Shown piece after piece: positions 17,276 to 25,564 of a stretch of DNA of 50,021 bases. Position 1 is the first letter of the stretch; each line of letters starts with the position of its first letter. The notes under the pieces were generated by a model. That model was not told where the DNA came from. It saw only the letters and a list, made by a program, of their open reading frames with translations, and ran no database searches. The position numbers and the translations under genes were made by a program. Source of the DNA: Desulfotignum sp. (GTDB lineage Bacteria > Desulfobacterota > Desulfobacteria > Desulfobacterales > Desulfobacteraceae); NCBI GenBank assembly GCA_011389575.1, contig JAABUB010000017.1, positions 1 through 50,021 on the forward strand, in the 5' to 3' direction.

Positions 17276-18679
17276 TTACCAGCCGATAGTCAAATAATCA
17301 TGCATGGAGTTGGCTGCAGCCCGGCCGGCCCCCATGGCCAGGATCACTGTGGCTGCACCGGTGACAATGTCACCGCCGGCCCAGACCCCTTTTTTGGTGG
17401 TTTTACCGGTTACCGTATCAGCCACAATATTGCCCCAGCGGTTCAATGACATGTCAGGGGTGGCATTGGTCAACAGGGGGTTGGCATTGGAGCCCACTGA
17501 TACCACCACAAGATCGCAGTCAATGCGGTATTCAGATCCCTCGATGGGCACCGGCCGCCTTCTGCCGGAATCGTCCGGCTCACCCAGTTCCATTTTCAAG
17601 CATTCCATGCCCGTGACCCGGCCGTTTTCATCCCCGAAAAATTGGGTGGGATTGGTGAGCAGCACAAACTCGATTTTTTCTTCCAGTGCATGGTGGAGCT
17701 CTTCTTCCCTGGCAGGCATCTCTTCTCTTGAGCGTCTGTACACCACTTTGACCGATTCCGCGCCCAGGCGCATGGCGGTTCTGGCAGAGTCCATGGCCAC
17801 GTTGCCTGCTCCAAGGACCACCACATTTTTTCCCTTGGCAATGGGGGTGTCGTATTTGGGGAACAGGTAGCCTTTCATGAGATTGGTGCGGGTGAGGTAT
17901 TCATTGGCTGAATAGATGCCAATGAGGTTTTCACCGGGCAGCTTCATAAACCTTGGAAGCCCGGCACCCACACCGATGTAAACCGCGTCATACCCTTCCT
18001 CAAACAGCTCGTCAATGGTAACCGATGCTCCCACCACTGCGTTGCATTCAATGGTTGCCCCCATTTTTTCCAGGGTGGCCACTTCTGATGCCACGATTTC
18101 CTTGGGCAGCCTGAATTCGGGAATACCATAGACCAGTACCCCGCCGGGTTTGTGAAAGGCCTCGAAAATTGTGACATCATGTCCCTTGATGAGCAGATCA
18201 CCTGCCACGGTAAGACCGGATGGGCCGGAACCTATGACCGCCACTTTTTTGCCGGTTTTTTGGCCCACTTCCGGTATGCCGCCGGAACCGTTCTTGCGCT
18301 CATAATCTGCGGCAAACCGTTCCAGGTGACCGATGGCAACAGGTTTGTCTTTCTTGCCCAGGATACATTTGCCTTCGCACTGCTCTTCCTGTGGACAAAC
18401 CCGGCCGCACACAGCGGGCAGGGCGTTTCTTTCCCACAGTCTGTTTGCAGCCCCGGAAAAATCATTTTTTGCGATCTTTTCGATGAAGCCCGGTATGTCA
18501 ACAGATACAGGGCAGCCTTCCACACAGAGGGGTTTTTTGCACTGCAGACACCGGCTTGCCTCGCGCATGGCGATGTCGCTTTCCAGTCCCAGGGGAACTT
18601 CTTCAAAATTTCTTCGTCTGATATCCGGGTCTTGTTCAGGCATCCGGGCCCGGTCTATTTTTTTCTTTTTATCTGCCAT
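17276..18679 (-). CDS. nfnB: NfnB, large subunit of NADH-dependent reduced ferredoxin:NADP+ oxidoreductase (GltA-like)
   Basis: A 467-residue protein of the glutamate synthase small-subunit fold. N-terminal cysteines (CLQCKKPLCVEGCP and CGRVCPQEEQCEGKC) ligate two [4Fe-4S] clusters. An FAD motif (VIGSGPSGLTVAGDL) is near residue 148, an NADPH motif (VVVLGAGNVAMDSARTAMRLG) near 287, and the GGDIVTGAATVILAMGAG FAD end motif at the C-terminus. The NfnA partner is directly upstream, 34 bases away, so the pair is the electron-bifurcating transhydrogenase NfnAB rather than a glutamate synthase. It couples NADH and reduced ferredoxin oxidation to NADPH formation, or the reverse. A GGAGGA ribosome site supports the start. 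Confidence 0.9.
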   Translation of the reverse strand: MADKKKKIDRARMPEQDPDIRRRNFEEVPLGLESDIAMREASRCLQCKKPLCVEGCPVSVDIPGFIEKIAKNDFSGAANRLWERNALPAVCGRVCPQEEQCEGKCILGKKDKPVAIGHLERFAADYERKNGSGGIPEVGQKTGKKVAVIGSGPSGLTVAGDLLIKGHDVTIFEAFHKPGGVLVYGIPEFRLPKEIVASEVATLEKMGATIECNAVVGASVTIDELFEEGYDAVYIGVGAGLPRFMKLPGENLIGIYSANEYLTRTNLMKGYLFPKYDTPIAKGKNVVVLGAGNVAMDSARTAMRLGAESVKVVYRRSREEMPAREEELHHALEEKIEFVLLTNPTQFFGDENGRVTGMECLKMELGEPDDSGRRRPVPIEGSEYRIDCDLVVVSVGSNANPLLTNATPDMSLNRWGNIVADTVTGKTTKKGVWAGGDIVTGAATVILAMGAGRAAANSMHDYLTIGW

Positions 18680-18713
18680 TTATTCCTCCGTATAACCAAC
18701 CGGTTGGGTGTTA

Positions 18714-19547
18714 TTATTGTGCTTTGCATTCTTCAAAGGCTTCCATGCTGGTGCGTTCTTCGTCCAGATAGGCTGCCAGGCGTTTGGCCAGTTCATCAAA
18801 ATCCACTTTGTGGCCATCGAATTCCGGGCCGTCCACACAGGCGAACTTGGTGTCTCCTCCCACAGATACACGGCAGCACCCGCACATGCCGGTGCCGTCC
18901 ACCATGATGGGATTCAGACTCACAAAGGTTTTGACATCATTTTCTTTGGTGATCAGGCTGCAGAATTTCATCATGGGGATGGGACCGATGGCCACAGCCA
19001 GGTTGACATCACCTTTTTGCAGCACATCTTTCAATACATCAGTAACAAATCCGTGGTGGCCATGGGACCCGTCATCGGTGCAGATGTGAAAATGATCGGA
19101 TACAGCCCGCATTTTTTCTTCCATGATCAGCAGATCATAGCTTCTGGCCCCCAATATGGTGGTGACCTCGTTGCCCGCCTGTTTCAATGCCCGGGCAATG
19201 GGGTGGAGTACGGCGATTCCTGTGCCGCCGCCCACACACACCACTTTGCCGAAATTTTCAATATGGGTGGGGGCACCCAACGGTCCGATAAGGGCAAAAT
19301 ACTCATCCCCGACCTGCAGTTCCTTAAAGCGGGCGGTTGATTTGCCGACCACCATATAAATAATGGTGATAGTGCCCTTTTCAGGGTCGGTATCCGCCAT
19401 TGTCAGCGGAATGCGTTCTCCGGTTTCATCGGCCTGCAGAATTACAAACTGGCCGGGTTTTGCTTTGCGGGATATGCGGGGGGCATCAATTTCATTCATT
19501 ATAATGGTCCCCTGGGCCATTTCCTCACGGGTGACAATTTTTGCCAT
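18714..19547 (-). CDS. nfnA: NfnA, small subunit of NADH-dependent reduced ferredoxin:NADP+ oxidoreductase
   Basis: A 277-residue ferredoxin-NADP reductase-like protein. The FAD-binding strand RIPLTMAD, the NAD-binding VCVGGGTGIAVLHPIARALK in the centre, and a C-terminal [2Fe-2S] site (GTGMCGCCRVSVGG...FACVDGPEFDGH) match NfnA/SudB. It binds NADH and carries the 2Fe-2S cluster of the bifurcating complex. The same fold serves as sulfide dehydrogenase alpha subunit, the main alternative name. The ribosome site AGGAGG is excellent, and a sigma-70-like promoter lies about 90 bases upstream. Confidence 0.9.
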   Translation of the reverse strand: MAKIVTREEMAQGTIIMNEIDAPRISRKAKPGQFVILQADETGERIPLTMADTDPEKGTITIIYMVVGKSTARFKELQVGDEYFALIGPLGAPTHIENFGKVVCVGGGTGIAVLHPIARALKQAGNEVTTILGARSYDLLIMEEKMRAVSDHFHICTDDGSHGHHGFVTDVLKDVLQKGDVNLAVAIGPIPMMKFCSLITKENDVKTFVSLNPIMVDGTGMCGCCRVSVGGDTKFACVDGPEFDGHKVDFDELAKRLAAYLDEERTSMEAFEECKAQ

Positions 19548-19638
19548 TGCTTCCTCCTGTTGTCATAAAACATATTGTTAGCAGCATCCGGCTGCAATTA
19601 TATATTTTGATTTTTGTTGAATGGTAAATATTCCTTTT

Positions 19639-19668
19639 AGTATAATAGGGTTAACAAAATCAAGTCAA
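19639..19668 (-). promoter_or_regulatory. Sigma-70-type promoter of nfnAB
   Basis: On the - strand, a -35 box TTGACT (19663-19668) and a -10 box TATACT (19639-19644) are separated by 18 bases, close to consensus. Transcription would start near 19632, giving a leader of about 85 bases that includes a small GC hairpin. It is the best sigma-70 match noticed in the window and lies just downstream of the tandem palindrome. Confidence 0.7.
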
Positions 19669-19683
19669 ATTGATAAAATAAGC

Positions 19684-19733
19684 AAATATCCGGATATTTT
19701 TTTAAGAATGCCTTTAAATAATATCCGGATATT
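19684..19733. promoter_or_regulatory. Tandem palindromes upstream of the nfnAB promoter
   Basis: Two perfect palindromes share the core aatatccggatatt: a 16-bp copy at 19684-19699 and a 14-bp copy at 19720-19733, with centres 35 bp apart. The nearer copy lies 15 bases upstream of the -35 box of nfnAB, the usual place for an activator site. They also directly follow the pckG stop, so a role in pckG 3'-end formation is possible, but the stems are AT-rich and poor as terminators. No regulator can be named. Confidence 0.55.
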
Positions 19734-19737
19734 TTGT

Positions 19738-21684
19738 CTAATGGCAATCATCAGGGAGGATGATCGCTCCTTTTGTTTGTTTCCATGCCAGCAGTTGTTC
19801 TTTTTGTTGTGCCAGAATTTCAAACAACCGGCCGGGAATACCCGCTTCTTTGGCATAGGCAGTTTCCTGCAAAACAATACGCTGGACAATATTATCCACA
19901 TACAGGGAAAACTGCCGGTCATACAGCTCTTTGGGGTATTCTTTGTCAATAATTTTTTCAAATAACCGGGCCAGATCCTGGTAAAGGGGCAGATTGCCAA
20001 TGGGGGTTTTTATGCAGCCTGCTTCATTGTGGGCATACCGTTCCAGCCATGCCAGCCAGACCTTTACATCCTTTTTTTCCCCCAGAAGGCGGTCTGATTC
20101 TCCTCCCCTGGATTTTTCCGTGAGAAAATAATTCAGGCCTGCCATCACCGGCTGGTGCGCTTTACGGATTTTTTTGTTTCCGAAAAACTGGAACTGGGCT
20201 TCCATATAATCTCCCAGTGCCCCGGGAATAAAAGGGGCATTGGCCCAGGGAGCGCGTTTTACACCAGCAGCCCCCACTTCGGTGGCAGTGGCTGCTGATA
20301 CGATGCAGGCGCCGATGACCACCCCATGGTCTGAATCCCGGGCCACCCATACCGGCGGCATGGTATCGGCATCTCTGCCGCTGTAAGTGAACACCCTGGT
20401 CAATACACCTTCAGGGTTTTCCGCTTCTTCAGAATAATTTTCCAGACAGGTGGACCGCAGGGTGCACCGGGAATTGGGGTGAGACATGGGCACAGGAGTC
20501 GCTTTATCGTCTGTCATGCCGACATACCACTCTCCCTGAAAATTGAAACCTGTCCGGGGATGGGGTTCATTGTTTCCCACCCAGTGGGGGATCTTGTTTT
20601 CATCAATGAGCACATTGGACCAGATCACCTCATACCCGGACTGGCGCAGCACTTTCATAAGCAGGGGGTCTCCTTTCTGGTTCACATCCTCCACAATGCC
20701 GAAAATACCGGCTTCAGGATTGACGGACCGGATGCTGCCGTCTTCGGCGATCCACATCTGGGCCAGGTCGTCTCCCACAAACAGGTTCCCGGCCATGGCC
20801 GTAGTGGTTTTGCCGCATCCGGAAGGGGCTGCGCCGGCAAACCAGGTGACCCGGTCTTCGCCACCTCTGATGCCGGTGATAAACATGTGTTCGGACAGCT
20901 CTTTACCCTGGTTTCTGTAAACCGCCTTGTCCACGGCAAATCTGTGGTTGCCTTTTTTGAGCAGCAGGGTATTTCCGGCATAGGTGCATTTGAAACTGTA
21001 AGTGGTCTGGTACTGACGGTCCATGAACACCCGTGCATTGGGAAGGTCTTCAGGCCGGTTCAGTCCCTGGGAATGGACATTGGTAAAAAAATGCCCCAGG
21101 GCGGTTACTTCCTTGTCAAAATCAGTATAGGCATTGCGGTACAAAAGCTCGGCACTGTGGCTTACATAGGCGGAACTGGTGATTTCAAGGGCCGGGTTTG
21201 ACACAGGTGATCCCACCGGACCCCGCATGTAAAATCCCACCATCATGGTCATGCCCTTCATGATATCGGTCATGTTGGACTGGATATCTTCCAGTGCATT
21301 TTCCCGGTTCATGCGGTTGGCCAGAGAAGAGATATGATCTTCCGGGTTGGCAATATAAAAGGTTCTGTCTACGATCCTGCCCTGTTCGCCCGGCAGGTCA
21401 AAATGGATGGTATGGTTTTCCATGGCCAGAGGGCTTTCTTCTCCTGTTTCCATGGCCAGATTTCTGATAAATTGTTGATCTTCCCGCGAGCCGGTATTAA
21501 TAAAAATCGTATCTGGATTACAGATGACAATGGCATTGGCAAGTCGTTTCAGGATGTCCGGGTTTTGAATTTTCCGGATGCGGTCCAGCTGAACCCTGTC
21601 CATGCGCTGTGTGAAAATTTTTTGGGCATCCTGTGCTGATGTGACTTTTCCAAGTACATTTAAAATATCCATATCAGTGTCCAT
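19738..21684 (-). CDS. pckG: Phosphoenolpyruvate carboxykinase (GTP)
   Basis: A 648-residue GTP-type PEPCK. The kinase-1a P-loop region reads FAGAAPSGCGKTTTAMAG (about residue 280), including the hyper-reactive Cys of the family. VGDDLAQMWI supplies the metal Asp pair, and the FRVFTYSGRDAD-like and NEPHPRTGFNFQGEWYVG segments are present. It interconverts oxaloacetate and PEP with GTP/GDP for gluconeogenesis from acetate or CO2-fixed C3/C4 units. The start lacks a ribosome site; a second ATG 12 bases inside (MDILNV) is possible. It is a single gene, divergent from the PHP gene across an AT-rich 186-base gap. Confidence 0.9.
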   Translation of the reverse strand: MDTDMDILNVLGKVTSAQDAQKIFTQRMDRVQLDRIRKIQNPDILKRLANAIVICNPDTIFINTGSREDQQFIRNLAMETGEESPLAMENHTIHFDLPGEQGRIVDRTFYIANPEDHISSLANRMNRENALEDIQSNMTDIMKGMTMMVGFYMRGPVGSPVSNPALEITSSAYVSHSAELLYRNAYTDFDKEVTALGHFFTNVHSQGLNRPEDLPNARVFMDRQYQTTYSFKCTYAGNTLLLKKGNHRFAVDKAVYRNQGKELSEHMFITGIRGGEDRVTWFAGAAPSGCGKTTTAMAGNLFVGDDLAQMWIAEDGSIRSVNPEAGIFGIVEDVNQKGDPLLMKVLRQSGYEVIWSNVLIDENKIPHWVGNNEPHPRTGFNFQGEWYVGMTDDKATPVPMSHPNSRCTLRSTCLENYSEEAENPEGVLTRVFTYSGRDADTMPPVWVARDSDHGVVIGACIVSAATATEVGAAGVKRAPWANAPFIPGALGDYMEAQFQFFGNKKIRKAHQPVMAGLNYFLTEKSRGGESDRLLGEKKDVKVWLAWLERYAHNEAGCIKTPIGNLPLYQDLARLFEKIIDKEYPKELYDRQFSLYVDNIVQRIVLQETAYAKEAGIPGRLFEILAQQKEQLLAWKQTKGAIILPDDCH

Positions 21685-21870
21685 TTTATTATTTAATTGA
21701 CCGTAAGGGTGTTTTTACTAAAAATTTTCAAAAATTAGATTTTTTTCTTCTACCATTTAACAGATAAAAATCAAATGATATCTTGCATTTTTTTATAAAA
21801 AATGGTGGGCTGCAGATTTACAGGCAAGAGTAATTCTCTGCTGAAAAACAACACTGACAGGAAAACAAAA

Positions 21871-22806
21871 ATGAACATGAACCTGGAAAGAACAGCCATG
21901 ACCGGTACTTTATTTGCAGATCTGCATAACCATACCCTGGCATCTGACGGTGATTTTTCACCTGAAGAACTGGTGGATTTGGCAAAGAAATACGGGCTGT
22001 CTGCCATCGGTATCACTGACCATGATACCCTCAAGGGACTTGTCCGGGGCCTGGCAGCAGGCGATGGGGCCGGTATCCGGGTAGTTCCCGGAGTGGAGCT
22101 GTCCATCCGGTTCAATCGCTCTTTTTTCACCGGCACCCTGCATCTTTTGTGTTACTTTCTGCCCCTACGTCTGTCAGATCAACATTTTGTCGATTCTTTT
22201 GAAGCCCTGATGGCCGATGGCCGGGGGGAAGGGCTTGTCCGGGCACGGATTGCAAAAATAAATGCTGTTTTCGGCCCTGCCGGTTCTGATCCGGTACTGG
22301 ACCGGGGCCTTGTGTTCGAAGACATCGCTTCTTACAGTACCAATGCCAGTCGCCGGCATTTTGCGTTGGCTCTGTCTGAGAAAATGGGCATAACCGACAA
22401 AAATACCATTAACCGGATTATCGGCAATGACAGCCCTGCCTACCTGCCTTCAGGCATCGGGCTGGATGCAGCAGGTGCTTTTATCAGAAAGCACCATTTG
22501 CTGGCGGTCCTGGCCCATCCGGCTGCCGGTTCTTTTCCGGGAAAAGGCCATTACAGAGAAGTGCTGCCCCCACTGGACACGGTGGAAACTCTTCTGCCCG
22601 AAATTCTGGCAGCCGGCATCAAAGGCCTTGAGGTGTATTATCCGGGACACATCAGAGAACACCAGGCTGTTTTACTGTCCCGGGCAGAAAAACACCACCT
22701 GCTGGTGACAGGCGGATCCGACTGCCATGACAGCAAAGAGCGCCCTCCGGCAGTGGCCGGCATATCTGAAGCAGATTTCCGGATTTTTTGGGCGGCATTG
22801 TCATAA
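21871..22806 (+). CDS. PHP-domain phosphoesterase
   Basis: A 311-residue protein with the PHP metal motifs: DLHNHTLASDGDFSPEELV at about residues 15-33, GITDHD near 51, VPGVELS near 75, a late HPAAGSFPGKG, and GGSDCHDS near the C-terminus. This is the YciV/TrpH type, known in E. coli as a 5'-3' exoribonuclease or 3',5'-nucleotide phosphatase; which activity applies here is not determined. The ATG at 21871 has an AGGA ribosome site about 8 bases upstream. The open frame extends 23 codons further upstream but without family similarity. Confidence 0.83.
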   Translation: MNMNLERTAMTGTLFADLHNHTLASDGDFSPEELVDLAKKYGLSAIGITDHDTLKGLVRGLAAGDGAGIRVVPGVELSIRFNRSFFTGTLHLLCYFLPLRLSDQHFVDSFEALMADGRGEGLVRARIAKINAVFGPAGSDPVLDRGLVFEDIASYSTNASRRHFALALSEKMGITDKNTINRIIGNDSPAYLPSGIGLDAAGAFIRKHHLLAVLAHPAAGSFPGKGHYREVLPPLDTVETLLPEILAAGIKGLEVYYPGHIREHQAVLLSRAEKHHLLVTGGSDCHDSKERPPAVAGISEADFRIFWAALS

Positions 22807-22863
22807 AGACTTCCGGCTGCAGGTGCCAAGCCTGCCTGTGAAACCGTATCCGTAAAATTGGGA

Positions 22864-24048
22864 TTAAGGTTTGGAAAACCGGGTAAATCCGGCTGCCATG
22901 CATGCCAGGGCAGCAAGGGTGCATCCGCCGGCAATGAGACTGATGGCCTGTATGCCGGTATGGGACCAGAGCAGTCCTCCGGAAAAAGCCCCTGCCACCC
23001 GACCCAGGCCTCCGACAGCGTAAAAAGCGGACATGGTGGAGGCCCGCAGCTCCGGCACCAGTTCCGTGGTAAGGCCCATGGCGGTCACAATGGTGAATTC
23101 AAAGCACAAAAATACCACAAACAATCCTCCCAGCACCCAGGGAACCCCCCGGTCCAGAACCGGCAGCAGAAAATAGGCCCCTGCTGTCAGAACCATTCCG
23201 ATGAAAATGGTTCGCAGCAACCCCACCCTGTCGGAAAAAAACGCGGTGATGGCTTCGCCTGCCACCTCAGCCATACCGATGAGAATGGTGCCCAGGCCGA
23301 TGGCGGCCAGAGACAGGCCATAGGATTGTTCCAGCCAGGCCCCGTATACCACAAACAGGGTGTCAGACCCCAGGGCCATGAAAAAGGCAAACCCCAGAAT
23401 CCCCAGGACCCGGCGGTTTTTCATGATCTGTTTCCAGTTTGCTGCCAGTATTGCGCCTGATCCATTGTTTTGCCGGTCTGCCGGGCTGTCTTCGGGCATG
23501 AGCCGGAGGATCAGAAAAAAACAGACTACCGCCAGCAGGCCGATGGCCAGAAACGGGGTCTGGAAGGAAAATTTTTGGATAATAAGCCCGGCCAGGGGGA
23601 TTCCCAAAAGTGTGGCCCCGGCCCATGCCAGTTCGGTGATACCGATGAATTTTCCCCGCTGTTCAAAAGGGATATGGGTGCCGATAAAGGCCTGGAAGCT
23701 GGGATCAAAAATGCTTTTGGCCAGGCCGGCCAGAAACAGGCTCACCACCAGAACCCCGTACAGGGGAACAATACCTGCGGCAAAACAGCCCAGGCACAGC
23801 AGCACCAGGGCAATGAGTATGAGCCTTTTGTTGCCGTACCGGTCGGCAAAGGACGCCCCCACAGGCCCTAAGACAGCGGTGGCCTGGTTAAGGGCGATCA
23901 CGGAGGTTATGGCGGCCAGATCCACCCCGAGTCCCCTGGCAAAGGCCGGGGCAAAGGGGTAGACCATTCGTCTGGCTGTGTTCAGCAGCAGTTTGGCCAG
24001 GGTGGTGACAATGATCAGGCTGGTAAACTGTCTGGCGTTTTTTGTCAT
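22864..24048 (-). CDS. Major facilitator superfamily transporter
   Basis: A 394-residue 12-helix MFS protein. The loop 2-3 signature is GASFADRYGNKRLILIAL (D-R-x-G-x-K/R-R). FEQRGKFIGITELAWAG lies in the fourth/fifth-helix region and a long cytoplasmic loop (MPEDSPADRQNNGSG) in the middle. It belongs with drug/sugar-efflux-like MFS proteins; the substrate is unknown. It starts 17 bases after the ccdA stop on the same strand, so it is probably the second gene of a two-gene transcript. Confidence 0.85.
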   Translation of the reverse strand: MTKNARQFTSLIIVTTLAKLLLNTARRMVYPFAPAFARGLGVDLAAITSVIALNQATAVLGPVGASFADRYGNKRLILIALVLLCLGCFAAGIVPLYGVLVVSLFLAGLAKSIFDPSFQAFIGTHIPFEQRGKFIGITELAWAGATLLGIPLAGLIIQKFSFQTPFLAIGLLAVVCFFLILRLMPEDSPADRQNNGSGAILAANWKQIMKNRRVLGILGFAFFMALGSDTLFVVYGAWLEQSYGLSLAAIGLGTILIGMAEVAGEAITAFFSDRVGLLRTIFIGMVLTAGAYFLLPVLDRGVPWVLGGLFVVFLCFEFTIVTAMGLTTELVPELRASTMSAFYAVGGLGRVAGAFSGGLLWSHTGIQAISLIAGGCTLAALACMAAGFTRFSKP

Positions 24049-24065
24049 GGAAAAATTCCCGGAAT

Positions 24066-24764
24066 TTATGCGGCGATCAGCAAATGAAATTTGTCAAAAA
24101 TCAGCAGCAGTCCCATGAGAATCAGCAGGGCGCCGGCCACTTTGTTGATGACGGCAATGAACCGGGTGGCTTTTTTCATGAATTCCACAAGAGAGGTGAT
24201 GAAAAAAGAGATTACAATAAAGGGCAGTGCCAGACCTGCCGAGTAAACAGCCAGCAGCCATATCCCTTTGGCAAGGGTGTCCTGGTTGCCTGCCACAATA
24301 AGGATACTGCCCAGCAAAGGCCCGATACACGGGCTCCAGCCTGCCCCGAATGCCATACCGATGACAAAGGTGCCCAGCAGGTGCACAGGCTTTTGTTTCA
24401 TATGGATTCGTTTTTCAAAGGACAACGCCGAGATATTTATGACACCCAGCAGGTGCAGCCCGAAAATTACGATGATGCCCCCGCCCAGGTACCGGATCAC
24501 AAAGGCGTACTCGGTGAAAACAGATCCCAGAAATGAGGCGGATGCCCCGAACATGATGAAAACAAAGGAAAACCCTGACACATAGGCCAGGGTGGACAGA
24601 ATCACTTTTTTTCTGGTTTCCTGTCTGCCGGCGGTGAGTTCATCTAAGGAAAGCCCGGTGATAAATGAAAAATAGGCCGGTATCAGGGGCAGGATACACG
24701 GAGACAAAAACGACAGCAGGCCTGCGACAAAGGCGGCCGGAAAGGTTATGGTTTCTGTGAACAC
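24066..24764 (-). CDS. ccdA: Cytochrome c biogenesis protein CcdA-like (DsbD transmembrane family)
   Basis: A 232-residue protein with six predicted membrane helices. Both redox cysteines are in their typical settings, SFLSPCILPLIPAY near residue 22 and GWSPCIGPLLGS near residue 148. CcdA passes reducing equivalents from cytoplasmic thioredoxin across the membrane to periplasmic thiol proteins, for cytochrome c maturation or disulfide reduction. The start is GTG (24762-24764 on the complement) with an AAGGAA ribosome site. Cytochrome c maturation genes are not adjacent. Confidence 0.9.
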   Translation of the reverse strand: MFTETITFPAAFVAGLLSFLSPCILPLIPAYFSFITGLSLDELTAGRQETRKKVILSTLAYVSGFSFVFIMFGASASFLGSVFTEYAFVIRYLGGGIIVIFGLHLLGVINISALSFEKRIHMKQKPVHLLGTFVIGMAFGAGWSPCIGPLLGSILIVAGNQDTLAKGIWLLAVYSAGLALPFIVISFFITSLVEFMKKATRFIAVINKVAGALLILMGLLLIFDKFHLLIAA

Positions 24765-25276
24765 GCTGCAGTTCCTTTTCTTATATGGGGGATTTTAAAA
24801 AAATATATTTACCAAACTACTGCATTTTCAGCCGGGTTTCAAGCCCTGCATGATCTGTCTGGATATTTGCTATAGGCGCGTGCGCTTCTATAGGGAGCCC
24901 CTGGTGGTGTCCTGTGAACGGACCGTCAGAGCCGGAGGGGGGCCTGGTAAAATATGCCGGGTTGGTTTTCAACCAGAGGGCGGGTTGCCGCTCTTCATTG
25001 TTCTTATGCAAACAGGCCCTTGCAGATCTCGGGCCGGGCACAGGACACCACCAGGGGCGGGGTTTGGGACAGAGTGCTGCACACAGCGATCGAAAACCTG
25101 GCATGCTTATGGCAAATATCCAGTGGTTTGTATTTTTTGCAAGATGTTTTACCAGCAGGCCATTTTCTGATATCTTTACTCCCACACCATTGTCTTGCAG
25201 CAGAAGCCAGGCAATGGTGTGCAGACAGATCCTTTCCAGTTGACAAAAAAAGCACCATCACAGGACAAAAGAAAAC
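24765..25276. other. 512-base region without a recognisable gene, rich in inverted repeats
   Basis: No reading frame here gives a protein I recognise on either strand; the frames that are open have irregular composition and no good ribosome site. The region holds a 20-bp inverted repeat (24897-24916 with 25039-25058) enclosing 122 bases, and a 10-bp inverted repeat near its right end (25183-25192 with 25212-25221). It also has several short hairpins, such as ggttg/caacc and gcgg/ccgc near 24960-24990, and a paired ctatag near 24870-24893. It may encode a structured RNA or be a decayed mobile element. Confidence 0.5.
24897..25058. repeat. 20-bp perfect inverted repeat enclosing 122 bases
   Basis: Bases 24897-24916 (gcccctggtggtgtcctgtg) are the exact reverse complement of 25039-25058. 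Pairing breaks off sharply on both sides. Because the arms are so well matched, both strands read PLVVSC in one frame. The enclosed 122 bases contain smaller hairpins but no clear gene. Confidence 0.8.
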
Positions 25277-25534
25277 ATGATCATTAAAACAGGTACCGGC
25301 AATACCATTGACACAGCAGATTTGACTCCGGAGGAGCGGCATGTCCTCCAGAAACTTTTTGCCTGGAACACCCTGGTGGAATCCCTGGACCAGTTCCGGG
25401 ATAAAAAAAATCAGGCCCTGGCAGCCGGATGGAACCATTCCGGTCCCATCCGGGAAACAAGGGCCTTGTCACAGGTGATCCAGCACCTGGAAAAACAGGT
25501 GAAAGAACGGTTGAAAAACCAGCCATCCGGATAA
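25277..25534 (+). CDS. Hypothetical small protein
   Basis: An 85-residue soluble, largely helical protein (TPEERHVLQKLFAWNTLVESLDQF in the first half, then VIQHLEKQVKERLKN) with no family I recognise. A weak AGGA lies 10 to 13 bases before the ATG. It converges on hrpA with only 30 bases between the stops. The even spread of charged residues and clean start-to-stop frame favour a real gene. Confidence 0.55.
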   Translation: MIIKTGTGNTIDTADLTPEERHVLQKLFAWNTLVESLDQFRDKKNQALAAGWNHSGPIRETRALSQVIQHLEKQVKERLKNQPSG

Positions 25535-25564
25535 TTTTTTTTAATGCCCGGGCAGGGCCAGGGC

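Noticed and set aside
19684-19733. Palindromes as the pckG terminator
   Set aside because: The stems are AT-rich with weak pairing and lack a proper T tract. Their position next to the nfnAB promoter fits an operator better, though a secondary role is not excluded.
24817-25185. Open frames on both strands of the 24.8-25.3 kb gap (also 24850-25170 on the + strand)
   Set aside because: Composition is irregular, no ribosome sites or recognisable domains are present, and much of their openness comes from the inverted repeat arms. Described as a non-coding region instead.
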